A stretch of DNA of 64,000 nucleotides from Blastocatellia bacterium (GTDB lineage Bacteria > Acidobacteriota > Blastocatellia > Chloracidobacteriales > Chloracidobacteriaceae), in NCBI GenBank assembly GCA_019695185.1, contig JAIBAN010000038.1:1-64000 (forward strand). Direction: 5' to 3'. The stretch's first letter is position 1. The number at the start of each line of letters is the position of its first letter. Positions 7,934 to 16,208 of the stretch are shown piece after piece. The translations under genes were made by a program, and so were the position numbers. Under the pieces are notes generated by a model. It was not told the origin of the DNA and made no database searches. It saw nothing but the letters and a program-made list of their open reading frames with translations.

Positions 7934-9952
7934 ATGACATTACTGGTCAATCGTTATCTCGTCCTCAAAGAAATGGGAAGCGGTGCGTTTGGTGAGACCT
8001 ATCTGGTCGAAGACACGCATTTGCCGTCCCGACGCAAGTGCATCCTCAAGCGACTCAAGCCCATTGCCCACCATGACACCTACCAGATGATTCTGGAGCG
8101 GTTTCAAATCGAGGCTTCGATTCTGGAACGGCTTGGTGATGAATCGCAGGGGCAGGTGCCGCGTCTGTATGCGTATTTTTCCGAGGACGACAAATTTTAT
8201 CTGGTCCAGGAATGGATAGAGGGGCGCACGCTCAAGGAAATCCTCCGCGACGAAGGACCCTTTAGCGAACAAAAAGTCCGCGAATTGCTCATCGGACTCC
8301 TTCCGGCAGTAGAATACATCCACTCCCAAAACATCATCCACCGCGACATCAAACCCGATAATGTCATGATTCGGGAACGCACGGGCAAGCCGGTCCTGAT
8401 TGATTTCGGGATGGTCAAGGTGGTGCTCAAATCGTCAAGCGGCGAAGATTCGACCAGTTCCGTCATGGCGGGAACTCCGGCCTACATGCCGGTCGAACAG
8501 GTGTTTGGCAAACCGGTGTTTCCAAGCGACCTCTACAGCGTGGGCATGACGATGATTGCGCTCATGACGGGCAAGAATTTGCAGGATATTGCCAAGGTTC
8601 CCGGCAATGTCAAATGGCGTGAACATGCCCCCCAGGTCAGCGAGGAGTTTGCCGGGATTATCAACAAAGCGACGGAACTTTATGTTGAAAACCGCTACCA
8701 GTCGGCCCGCGAAATGCTGGAAGAGGTGAGCCGGACCACCCGGACTGCGGTTCTTCCCGCAGCCGGACCAGCCACACTGGAGGGGATGGACCCGGCGGCA
8801 GTGACCACCCTGCGCCATTTCGAGCTGGATTTGAACGCATTGGCGACGGACCCGACCATTATGGTGCCGCCCACGCAGAAGGTAAAACCGCTTGCTCCTG
8901 TTGATACAACGCAACTGGCCAGCGAACCGACGCTGATTTCGCCGCCCACGCCGCTCCCGGCCCCGCCGCCCCAACTTACCCAACGAATCGAACCGCCAAC
9001 GCAGGCATCCATGCTCAGAATGTCAAACATGGCTGACAAACTGGATGCAGCTTTTTGGGATTCCATCAAGGACACCACCAATCCGCGCAATTTCACGATT
9101 TACCTGTCAAAGTTTCCCAACGGCATTTACCGGGACGAAGCCCGCGCCAAATTTGAATTCCTCGCCAGGGCCACCTTTACGCCCAAGGGGCTGCCAGCGC
9201 TCGATACGGATTCGCCGCAAATCCGCCGCAGCGGGGCGATTCCGGCGGCGGCCCTCAAAAACAGCCTGGGAATGGAATTTGTCATGATCCGGAGCGGCAC
9301 GTTTGTGATGGGGTCGGCGGAAATTGAAACCGAAAAGCCGCCCCATACGGTCAATATCGTGCGGCCTTTTTATCTGAGCAAGTACCCGACCACCCAGGCG
9401 CAGTGGGAAGCCGTCATGGGCGGTAATCCCAGCGAGTTTTTTGGCGACGACCATCCGGTCGAATCGGTTTCCTGGATTAACATTCAGGAATTTTTGAAAC
9501 GACTCAATTCACGGGGTGAAAAATTGTGGTACCGGCTGCCCAGCGAAGCGGAATGGGAATACGCCTGCCGGGCCGGTTCCACGGGACGCTTCTGTTTTGG
9601 CGATGACGAAGCCCATCTGGGCAACTACGCCTGGTTTGACGAAAATTCCGACAACGGGACCAGCCCGGTCGGGCAGAAAGAGCCCAATGTCTGGGGACTC
9701 CATGACATGCACGGCAATGTTTGGGAATGGTGCCAGGACTGGTACCACGAAAGCTATGTTGGCGCTCCGACCGACGGCAGTGCCCGCGAAGACGAGCCGG
9801 AGAAAAAATTCCGTGTCCTGCGGGGTGGTTCCTGGCTCGACGTAGCCCGCTATTGCCGGGCCGCCCGGCGGCTCAACCTGGGGCCGGAAATTGGCATCAG
9901 CGGCGCGGGCTTCCGCGTGGCGGCGGTGCCACGGGAGCGGGGCTTGGTCTAA
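7934..9952 (+). CDS. Ser/Thr protein kinase fused to formylglycine-generating-enzyme-like domain (1)
   Basis: A 672-residue two-domain protein. The N-terminal Hanks kinase (about 5-270) has the G-loop GSGAFGETY, Lys39, HRDIKPDN from 136 and DFG at 157. A Pro/Thr-rich linker (about 275-440) follows. The C-terminal FGE-sulfatase/C-lectin-like domain (about 443-665) starts NSLGMEFVMI and has RLPSEAEWEYACRAG, GLHDMHGNVWEWCQDWY and RVLRGGSW. In true formylglycine-generating enzymes the segment after GGS carries a catalytic Cys; here it reads GGSWLDVARYC, with Asp at that place, so oxidase activity is unlikely and a binding role is inferred. No transmembrane segment is seen, so it is probably cytosolic. 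Confidence 0.9.
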   Translation: MTLLVNRYLVLKEMGSGAFGETYLVEDTHLPSRRKCILKRLKPIAHHDTYQMILERFQIEASILERLGDESQGQVPRLYAYFSEDDKFYLVQEWIEGRTLKEILRDEGPFSEQKVRELLIGLLPAVEYIHSQNIIHRDIKPDNVMIRERTGKPVLIDFGMVKVVLKSSSGEDSTSSVMAGTPAYMPVEQVFGKPVFPSDLYSVGMTMIALMTGKNLQDIAKVPGNVKWREHAPQVSEEFAGIINKATELYVENRYQSAREMLEEVSRTTRTAVLPAAGPATLEGMDPAAVTTLRHFELDLNALATDPTIMVPPTQKVKPLAPVDTTQLASEPTLISPPTPLPAPPPQLTQRIEPPTQASMLRMSNMADKLDAAFWDSIKDTTNPRNFTIYLSKFPNGIYRDEARAKFEFLARATFTPKGLPALDTDSPQIRRSGAIPAAALKNSLGMEFVMIRSGTFVMGSAEIETEKPPHTVNIVRPFYLSKYPTTQAQWEAVMGGNPSEFFGDDHPVESVSWINIQEFLKRLNSRGEKLWYRLPSEAEWEYACRAGSTGRFCFGDDEAHLGNYAWFDENSDNGTSPVGQKEPNVWGLHDMHGNVWEWCQDWYHESYVGAPTDGSAREDEPEKKFRVLRGGSWLDVARYCRAARRLNLGPEIGISGAGFRVAAVPRERGLV

Positions 9953-10082
9953 TTGAGCAGCTTTTTTTCAGTCCCGTAACTGATTCCTTGCAAACCTTTA
10001 CGATACTTTTCGCACTGTTTTCGACCCTGCACGTGTGAAGGCGGAGCAGTTCAACTCTCTCACCCAGCGGAAAGGTTTGTTT

Positions 10083-10502
10083 ATGAAAAAGTCTCTCACT
10101 TTTGCAATGTTTGGCGTTGGTTTCATTTTGGTGGCGATGTTGGCCATCGGAAGAGAACGTTTTTGGTTCCGTCAGCCGCTTCAGGTTCAGGCGGCCCATG
10201 AGCCGGGAGCACGTTCCGTCAAGTGGGAATACTGTCTGTTACAGATGCCATGCGCATCCTCAACCAGTTTTGAAAGTTCCGGCAGAATTGAGATTGATTA
10301 TTTGCAGGATTCTGGTTTTCAGGCAGAAATGCTGGATGTCAAAATCGAAAAGAAGATGGCTTCGCAAACTGCAGAACGACTGGCCTTTAGTAAGGCCATC
10401 ACCAAACTTGGCGATGATGGATGGGAACTGACCATTGAGGGAAACCTGCCTGGGGCCTACCCCGAAGCGAAGGCACTTTTGTTTAAAAGGCCGAAACGGT
10501 GA
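10083..10502 (+). CDS. Membrane-anchored DUF4177-like small protein
   Basis: 139 residues. The N-terminus is a hydrophobic signal or anchor (about 5-25). The rest has the layout of DUF4177-type proteins: VKWEYCLLQM near the start, LGDDGWELTIEG and a terminal LLFKRPKR. ATG 10083 follows AAAGG at a fair distance; an upstream in-frame start at 10035 would place charged residues before the hydrophobic segment. Function unknown; the domain match is by pattern only. Confidence 0.7.
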   Translation: MKKSLTFAMFGVGFILVAMLAIGRERFWFRQPLQVQAAHEPGARSVKWEYCLLQMPCASSTSFESSGRIEIDYLQDSGFQAEMLDVKIEKKMASQTAERLAFSKAITKLGDDGWELTIEGNLPGAYPEAKALLFKRPKR

Positions 10503-10795
10503 CCTGAAGTTTGACCATTAGGCTGTTCACCACAGTCCCGGTTTGGGCCAACTCAAACGATTGGAACCTGATGGTGCTTCTTTGGTTGTGAGGTTTGTTT
10601 TTTTAACCACAAAGCACCCAAAACACGCGAAAGAAGTGAAGCCGCGACGAAACTCCTGTCGTCATTATCGTACTCCAAAGATATTCCAAAAAACAAAGTT
10701 CATTCGAGAGGGCTGGGACCAGTCTGCCAGAGACTGCCAACCCCCAGCCCTTTCGTTCAGCATAAGCAGTTTCCAGAAACCGGAGGATTTGTTTT
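10503..10795. other. Intergenic region
   Basis: No gene is supported. The stretch TTAACCACAAAGCACCCAAA near 10602 resembles a widely dispersed intergenic sequence seen in many bacterial genomes. A GGAGG ribosome-binding site for the next gene lies at the right end. Confidence 0.4.
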
Positions 10796-11443
10796 ATGCC
10801 AGTTGTCAAACAATTTTATTGGGACCAAGAAGGGCCTGCCCTCCTGGAAGTTTCCTGGGGGATATTTTGGCGCAACATCAAAGTCAAGTTTGATGGAGTG
10901 GTTATCCTTTCGCTTGACAACAAAGCCGCTTTGGAAGAGGGGCGGGAAGTCAGCCTGACGGATGGAACCATCATCAAAGTGCAACTCGTGCAGGAATCCT
11001 TGAATTTCAAAATCCTGGCTTTCAAAAATGGACAACCTTTACAGGAAAAGGACACTGGCCCGGCAGAAAAATTGAAAATTGCTTATGGGGCGATATTTTT
11101 TGTGGCAATTATGGGCATGTCCTTTGGCTTGATTGTTGAACTCTTTCAAATCAAAGCCTTTTTGGATTTTGGAATAGGGTGGCTGACATTTGTCTACGGA
11201 TTGGTTTTTCTCATCCTGGGAATTTTTGTCAAAAAACGGTCCCTGATTGCGTTGGTTCTTGCCGTAACGTTGTTTGTGGTGGACGCTCTATATACCATTG
11301 CATTTGCACTCAAGGTGAGTACCAACATTCCTGTTGTGCCGATTGTGGTTCGGGTTTTGTTTACCTTCCAAATGATTCAGGGTTTTGGAGCAATCCTGGC
11401 ACTCAAAGAACAAGAAAAAGTAAGACCTACCCTAAAGCAGTAA
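10796..11443 (+). CDS. Polytopic membrane protein of unknown function
   Basis: 215 residues. Residues 1-90 are soluble (FYWDQEGPALLEVSWGIFWR and a small beta-rich part). Residues 95-210 hold four hydrophobic segments (AIFFVAIMGMSFGLIV, WLTFVYGLVFLILGIF, LIALVLAVTLFVVDALY, VVPIVVRVLFTFQMIQGFG), implying an inner-membrane protein with a cytosolic N-domain. GGAGG stands 10 bases before the ATG. Not recognised. It heads a run of small unknown genes on the same strand. Confidence 0.75.
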   Translation: MPVVKQFYWDQEGPALLEVSWGIFWRNIKVKFDGVVILSLDNKAALEEGREVSLTDGTIIKVQLVQESLNFKILAFKNGQPLQEKDTGPAEKLKIAYGAIFFVAIMGMSFGLIVELFQIKAFLDFGIGWLTFVYGLVFLILGIFVKKRSLIALVLAVTLFVVDALYTIAFALKVSTNIPVVPIVVRVLFTFQMIQGFGAILALKEQEKVRPTLKQ

Positions 11444-11494
11444 ACCGCTTTGAGATTAAGTCCAATGTTATTTGGGTGAGCAGTCGGGAAACGT

Positions 11495-11791
11495 ATGGCC
11501 TTTCGAAAAACCAAAGCAAAAACCCAGGAAACCATCCGGTGGCAATCTTTTTGTCTGGTGCAAAAAGAATTGCTGGATGAGCTTGGGCTTCCATTTGTGG
11601 TGCTGGAATCCGAAGCCCACTTCGCCGATTTTTTAATGCACGGCTACCTTGACCATCACGATGACCCAAGTCAGTTCACCGTTGATGCCTTAGCCGACAG
11701 TCAACGTCGGTTGCTGGCCCGGTTGATTGAAGCCTATCTGGCGGCAGACTTTGGAAATCCGGGGATTTTACCGTCAGTTTGGGGCGAGTAG
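11495..11791 (+). CDS. Small hypothetical protein
   Basis: A 98-residue, Leu/Asp-rich, probably all-helical soluble protein (LVQKELLDELGLPFVVLES, LADSQRRLLARLIEAYLAADFGN). No motif is recognised. The stop is 3 bases before the next start, so the two are almost certainly co-transcribed and perhaps coupled. The local run of small acidic proteins resembles orphan immunity-gene clusters, which is inference from layout only. Confidence 0.65.
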   Translation: MAFRKTKAKTQETIRWQSFCLVQKELLDELGLPFVVLESEAHFADFLMHGYLDHHDDPSQFTVDALADSQRRLLARLIEAYLAADFGNPGILPSVWGE

Positions 11792-11794
11792 CAT

Positions 11795-12427
11795 ATGAAA
11801 TCCACCATTGAACAACTGACTCAGACTGGTTTGATAGTTAAACCAACCGGTGAATGGGGACCTTACAAAAATGGATTTTTGATTGCCCAGCCGTTCTTTC
11901 CCAATGAATCTGGCTATGAAGATTGCTGTGGGTATTTATTTATTGACCAAAACACTCAAATCAAAATTCATGACGACGTGGTATATGTATTTCCAAAAGA
12001 AAACGACTGGTGGTTTGACCGTTGGGCATATGTGCCCGGACCTGGGCCGGATGATGTTGAGTGGTGTATTGGAGATTTTGAAACAGCTCTCGGCTGGGTG
12101 TATCAATCGTTTTGGGGAACTCCAACCATTCTTGATGGTTGGGTGTTGCCAACCCATCGGCATCCGGAGTGGGAAGTAACAAAAGTACCGGAAGTCGTTT
12201 GGGCAGCCCGGTTCGTCGGTCAGGACCTTTGGCAACAGCTTGAAGCTGAAGAGCAAAATGCCTATTCCAACCTGCTCAACAGCAAAGGCCCAATCTGGCC
12301 GCGCATTTTGGAATCTTCATTTATTTCCATTGAGAATCAAAAAAGACCTGATGTAAGGCTTGAGCTACGGCGGGATTTGGCGGTTGCCTATATCCGGGAA
12401 ATTGCTGGGCTGGAAAATGGCACGTAA
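11795..12427 (+). CDS. Hypothetical acidic protein
   Basis: 210 residues, rich in Trp (about 13) and acidic residues, without signal peptide or membrane segment. Visible blocks are GEWGPYKNGFLIAQPFFP, YVFPKENDWWFDRW and GWVYQSFWGTP. It follows the 98-residue gene by 3 bp. Not recognised. Aromatic, acidic small proteins in such runs are often polymorphic-toxin immunity proteins, but no toxin is present in the window to support that. Confidence 0.65.
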   Translation: MKSTIEQLTQTGLIVKPTGEWGPYKNGFLIAQPFFPNESGYEDCCGYLFIDQNTQIKIHDDVVYVFPKENDWWFDRWAYVPGPGPDDVEWCIGDFETALGWVYQSFWGTPTILDGWVLPTHRHPEWEVTKVPEVVWAARFVGQDLWQQLEAEEQNAYSNLLNSKGPIWPRILESSFISIENQKRPDVRLELRRDLAVAYIREIAGLENGT

Positions 12428-12479
12428 CCATACTGTCTGAGATAGATAGCTGGAAACCCGCACCAGTTTGGTTGGCTTT

Positions 12480-12767
12480 ATGAGCGATTTGTCAGTCATT
12501 GCCAGAATCCCTAAAAAAGACATCCTGGTAGGCGGCGAGCAGCATTCCGGGTGGTTGCCGGTTGGTGCTTCCATGCCAATGCCGGAACCGATTCGGACCG
12601 TATCTTTCAGCTTTGAGATTCAGTTCGATGGCAGCGGTTTTTTGCTTTGCTACCAGTCCTTTGACGGGAAACTGTACGGCGATACTTGGCATGAAACCTT
12701 GCGGGAGGCACAACAGGCCGCCTGTGAGGAGTTTGGTATCCAAAGCAACGAATGGCAGACGGAATGA
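12480..12767 (+). CDS. Small hypothetical protein, immunity-like context
   Basis: 95 residues, soluble, with the block FEIQFDGSGFLLCYQSFDG followed by DTWHETLREAQQAACEEFGI and a terminal NEWQTE. This pattern recurs in small uncharacterised bacterial proteins. ATG 12480 is preferred over an in-frame TTG 12 bases upstream. The stop overlaps the next start as ATGA (12764-12767), so translation is probably coupled to the following, frameshifted gene. Confidence 0.65.
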   Translation: MSDLSVIARIPKKDILVGGEQHSGWLPVGASMPMPEPIRTVSFSFEIQFDGSGFLLCYQSFDGKLYGDTWHETLREAQQAACEEFGIQSNEWQTE

Positions 12768-13062
12768 ACAGGTGTGAAATGTATTCAGAAATTGAAGACT
12801 GGAAAAATGGCTGGTTCGGGGTTCGGTTGGCTGCCAGCCCGAAAGAGATTGAATATTTGATTGCACTGTTGCAAGGGTTGCTCCAGGACCCGGACCAGCA
12901 TTTTCATTTAACCTCGGATTACAAAGCCGCATCCGGGTTGGGGACATTGAAATTTCCGTGAAACAGTCACCTGATGAGCCTGATAATCTGTTTGCTTCGG
13001 GGTTTGCGCTGGCTCCAGGGGATACAATCAACCTGAACTCTGTACCTGAGAAGCTTGATTGA
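12764..13062 (+). pseudogene. Small gene with apparent frameshift near 12941
   Basis: From ATG 12764 (ATGA overlap with the previous stop) the frame gives MNRCEMYSEIEDWKNGWFG, QDPDQHFHLTSDY and then stops at 12961 as GTLKFP. Shifting frame at about 12941-12943 converts the tail into GDIEISV and continues for about 35 more codons (EPDNLFASGFALAPGD) to a TGA at 13060-13062. The shifted continuation looks like natural protein and explains an otherwise empty stretch before the next gene. A single-base deletion in the G-rich GGGTTGGGG run (mutation or sequencing error) would account for it. Function unknown; context is immunity-like. Confidence 0.6.
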
Positions 13063-13081
13063 ATGGAATAGCATTTTGCTT

Positions 13082-14053
13082 ATGACAAAACATTTTTCGG
13101 AAGTTATCGTGATTGGCGGAGGCGTTTCCGGGCTCACCTCCGCCATTCGGCTTTTGGAGCAGGGCCACAAGGTCCGCATTCTGACCCGCGAACTGCCCCA
13201 CCAGACCACTTCGCATGTGGCGGCGGCGCTTTGGTATCCGTATCGGGTGTTTCCGGAAAACCGGGCGGTTGAATGGGCGCGGGTGGCTTGTGAAGTTTTC
13301 TACCAACTGGCCGAAAACCCGGCTGCGGGTGTGTTTCTTTCGACGTTTCTGGAACTCTATGACACGCCGATGCCCGACCCCTGGTGGAAACCGGCGGTGC
13401 GGCAGTTTGGCCGCCCAACCGGAAAAAAACTCCCGGCGGCGTATGTGGACGGCTACGAAATCGAGGCTCCGATTATTGAAATGCCAATATTCCTGCCGTT
13501 CCTGCTTGACTGGTTTTACCGTTTGGGCGGAATGCTCGAAATCCGGGATTGCCCGCATCTGGCGGAACTGGCTGCTCCCGGCAGGCTGCTGGTCAATTGT
13601 ACCGGAGTTGGAGCCCGAACCTTTGCCGCCGACCCGACGGTGTACCCGATTCGGGGGCAGGTGATACGGGTTCAACCCAGGGAAAAAATCCGCCGTTCGA
13701 TTGCCGACGAATATGGACCGATGGCGCTGACCTATGTGATTGCCCGTTCCAACGATTGCATTTTGGGCGGTACGGCCCAGGTTGACGAATGGGAAACCGT
13801 TCCGGATGCCGCCACTGCTGCTGATATTCTGCGCCGCTGTCTGGTCCTCGAACCAGCCTTGCAGGACTCGACCATTCTGGAGCATAAAGTCGGACTTCGG
13901 CCCGGTCGTCCGGAAGTCCGGCTGGAATTGGAGCACCTCACGCCGGATGCGGCAGTGATTCACAACTACGGCCACGGCGGGGCAGGTGTGACGCTTTCGT
14001 GGGGCTGTGCGGCGGAAGTGGCGACTCTGGCGGAGCGATTTCGAAAACCCTGA
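13082..14053 (+). CDS. FAD-dependent D-amino-acid oxidase family protein
   Basis: The 323 residues open with an FAD-binding Rossmann motif VIVIGGGVSGLTSAI. They include LVNCTGVGAR, RGQVIRVQ, the substrate-side GLRPGRPEVRLE and a terminal HNYGHGGAGVTLSWGCA, all typical of D-amino-acid oxidase and D-aspartate oxidase. The expected reaction is FAD-dependent oxidative deamination of a D-amino acid, giving hydrogen peroxide; the substrate cannot be read. ATG 13082 places the Gly-rich motif at residue 10; a start nine codons upstream overlaps the frameshifted gene. The stop codon and the last two residues fall in the CCCTGAA array. Confidence 0.85.
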   Translation: MTKHFSEVIVIGGGVSGLTSAIRLLEQGHKVRILTRELPHQTTSHVAAALWYPYRVFPENRAVEWARVACEVFYQLAENPAAGVFLSTFLELYDTPMPDPWWKPAVRQFGRPTGKKLPAAYVDGYEIEAPIIEMPIFLPFLLDWFYRLGGMLEIRDCPHLAELAAPGRLLVNCTGVGARTFAADPTVYPIRGQVIRVQPREKIRRSIADEYGPMALTYVIARSNDCILGGTAQVDEWETVPDAATAADILRRCLVLEPALQDSTILEHKVGLRPGRPEVRLELEHLTPDAAVIHNYGHGGAGVTLSWGCAAEVATLAERFRKP

Positions 14054-14184
14054 ACCCTGAACCCTGAATCCTGAACCCTGAACCCTGAACCCTGAATCCT
14101 GAACCCTGAACCCTGAACCCTGAACCCTGGACCCTGAACCCTGAACCCTGAACCCTGGACCCTGAACCCTGAACCCTGAACCCG
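14047..14184. repeat. One-sided CCCTGAA heptad array C
   Basis: About 19-20 CCCTGAA heptads fill the whole gap between two co-directional genes, with variants CCCTGAATC and CCCTGGA at intervals. No opposite arm is present, unlike the other elements. The array gives the upstream gene its stop codon and ends 7 bases before the next ATG. On the minus strand it begins GGGTTTTCGA, the junction sequence found in other elements. Confidence 0.92.
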
Positions 14185-14191
14185 AAACAAC

Positions 14192-14899
14192 ATGCCCCCA
14201 CTCTTGACTATTTCAGGAATTTCCAAGCGGTACGGAAAGCGTACCGTGTTGCAGGAGGTTGGTTTCCGGTTGGAGGCCGGTGAAGTGCTCGGTTTGATTG
14301 GTCCAAACGGTGCAGGGAAGACCACGCTTTTGGAATGTCTGGCCGGGTTGTTGCCTGGTGACGCCGGTTCGGTGAACTGGGAAGGAAAGCCGCTCCCCAC
14401 CGGTCGTCGCAAGGAGGTGCTTTTTTACCTGCCTGATGGCATCACGCCGTGGGAGGCGCAAACCGTTGAGTGGGGGCTGGGTTTTTTCGCCCGCCTGTAC
14501 CGCAGGCCGTTCACCCACATCCACAATCTGGTTCTCAGTCTAAAACTGGATTCACTCGTGCGGGCAACGATTGGTTCGCTTTCAAAGGGAGAGCGGAAAC
14601 GGTTTCTGCTGGCGTTGGGGCTGCTTACGCCACAACCGGTGCTGGTGCTGGACGAACCATTTGACGGGCTTGACCTGCGCCAGACCCGTGATGTCATGAC
14701 CCTGCTCAGGCAGGAAGCCCAAGCCGGACGCACCCTGCTGCTTTCCATCCATCAATTGACCGATGCCGCCCGTGTCTGTGACCGGCTGGTTTTGCTGGAT
14801 GCCGGACGGGTTGCCGGAGAAGGGACGATTGACGAACTGCGGCTCCGCGCCGGTTTGCACGAAGGCGGGCTTGAGGAGGTGTTTCTTGCACTCACCTAG
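14192..14899 (+). CDS. ABC transporter ATP-binding protein
   Basis: The 235-residue ATPase subunit has Walker A GPNGAGKTT (about 36-44), signature LSKGERKR, Walker B VLVLDEPFDG and the switch His in SIHQLTD. It pairs with the permease that overlaps its 3' end. The ATG is preceded only by heptad repeat plus CGAAACAAC, with no Shine-Dalgarno site. The substrate is unknown; the Gld-like permease partner suggests an exporter of the gliding/auxiliary class. Confidence 0.9.
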   Translation: MPPLLTISGISKRYGKRTVLQEVGFRLEAGEVLGLIGPNGAGKTTLLECLAGLLPGDAGSVNWEGKPLPTGRRKEVLFYLPDGITPWEAQTVEWGLGFFARLYRRPFTHIHNLVLSLKLDSLVRATIGSLSKGERKRFLLALGLLTPQPVLVLDEPFDGLDLRQTRDVMTLLRQEAQAGRTLLLSIHQLTDAARVCDRLVLLDAGRVAGEGTIDELRLRAGLHEGGLEEVFLALT

Positions 14900-16205
14900 C
14901 CTCTGGCTGTTTGTCAAGGAATGGCGCGAATTGCTGGCAGCGCGTGCCTTCTGGATTCTGCTCATCATTATTGGCCCGCTGGTTGGAAACGGCTTTATCA
15001 ATGCCGTCAATCTCTATGCGGAAGCGAGCGGCATTGGCGGTGGCCCGGCAGCACTCTCCCAAGGACTGACTCCATTGGATGGCATGCTGGTGCCGACTCT
15101 GGGTGGGTACGAACTGGCTGTCACGCTGCTCTTTCCGTTTGTTGCCATTCGGTTGATTGCGGCGGAAAAAGAAAGCGGCGCGCTGAAACTGGTCCTGCAA
15201 TTCCCGGCGGGACGGGTTGCAACGGTGACCGCCAAGACGCTGGCACTGGCTGCCGGCTGGCTGGTAGCCTGGCTGCCGGGTTTGGTGGCGCTGGTTTTGT
15301 GGAAATACTACGGCGGACATCTGGCCTGGCCGGAATTGCTCAATCTGGTGCTGGGGCATTGGTTGCGGATGCTGCTGGCCACCGGGATTGCCGCTGCTGC
15401 GGCTGCCGTCAGCGGAAATGCCGCCAGTGCCGCCATCATCACCCTCAGTTTTACCATCGGCACCTGGGCGCTGGATTTTATTGCCACCGGACGGGGCGGG
15501 CTGACGGCCACGCTGGCTGCCTATACTCCAACCGCCGTCCTGCGCGGTTTCGAGCAAGGCATGTTGCGCTTGAGCAGCATTCTGATCATGCTTACCCTTG
15601 CCGGAGCCGGAATTGCCTTGGCTGCCGTCTGGATGCACAGTGGCTTTACCATCCGGAGGCGGTGGCTTCAAACCGGAGCCGTGCTGGTGTTGGCACTCGG
15701 GTTGATGGCCGGGGCTGCACAGGTTCGCACCAATTGGGACGTGAGCGAAAACCGGCGCAATTCGTTTGCTCCGGCGGAAGAGGCTGCACTGGCGCGAATG
15801 CAGGCTCCGCTCGCCGTTTCCATCAATCTGGCACCCGAAGACCCGCGCCTGATGGATTATGAGCGCAATATTTTAACCAAACTGCGGCGCATCCTTCCTC
15901 ACCTGTCCGTTGCTTACATGGCCCAAAGCCGGACCGGTTTGTTTGAAGGGCAGGAAGATGCCTACGGGGAAATCTGGTACGAGTACGCCGAACGCAAGGT
16001 CATGAACCGTTCGACGACCGAACCGATTGTCCTCGAGCAGCTTTTTGAACTGGCCGGAATTCAGCCGCCGCAACCTTCCGCTGAACCGGCCTACCCAGGT
16101 TATCCGCTCAAGGCGGAGCCTGTAGGAGCACATTGGATTTTCTATGGATTCTGGCCCCTGGCCGTGGTTGTCACCTGGCGAGTGGTGCGCCGGAATCAAA
16201 ACTGA
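14886..16205 (+). CDS. ABC-2 type permease with Gld-like extracytoplasmic domain
   Basis: The permease partner of the preceding ATPase. The 439 residues begin at TTG 14886, preceded by AGGAGG at 14874-14879 inside the ATPase gene, and the two frames overlap by 14 bases. Five to six membrane segments span about 15-290 (FWILLIIIGPLVGNGFI, VTLLFPFVAIRLIAAEKESGALKL, WLVAWLPGLVALVLW). A soluble part about 290-415 begins DVSENRRNSFAPAEEAAL, the pattern that opens the GldG/auxiliary domain, and a final hydrophobic helix follows. A single-chain union of GldF-like and GldG-like parts is inferred. The ATG 41 codons upstream lies within the ATPase gene and is unlikely. Confidence 0.82.
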   Translation: MHSPSLWLFVKEWRELLAARAFWILLIIIGPLVGNGFINAVNLYAEASGIGGGPAALSQGLTPLDGMLVPTLGGYELAVTLLFPFVAIRLIAAEKESGALKLVLQFPAGRVATVTAKTLALAAGWLVAWLPGLVALVLWKYYGGHLAWPELLNLVLGHWLRMLLATGIAAAAAAVSGNAASAAIITLSFTIGTWALDFIATGRGGLTATLAAYTPTAVLRGFEQGMLRLSSILIMLTLAGAGIALAAVWMHSGFTIRRRWLQTGAVLVLALGLMAGAAQVRTNWDVSENRRNSFAPAEEAALARMQAPLAVSINLAPEDPRLMDYERNILTKLRRILPHLSVAYMAQSRTGLFEGQEDAYGEIWYEYAERKVMNRSTTEPIVLEQLFELAGIQPPQPSAEPAYPGYPLKAEPVGAHWIFYGFWPLAVVVTWRVVRRNQN

Positions 16206-16208
16206 CCC

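Noticed and set aside
7934-9952. First kinase-FGE gene as a second retroelement target
   Set aside because: Its tail after GGSW uses mixed third bases and Gly/Glu/Ile codons (GPEIGISGAGF) without the run of C-ending codons seen in the other gene.
14047-14184. Telomere-like CCCTGAA repeat suggesting eukaryotic DNA
   Set aside because: It resembles CCCTAAA, but it is internal, flanked by compact bacterial genes and is one of several heptad words in the window.
13938-14412. Minus-strand open frames rich in GFRVQGS
   Set aside because: They are readings through the CCCTGAA array and the opposite strand of the oxidase and ABC genes.
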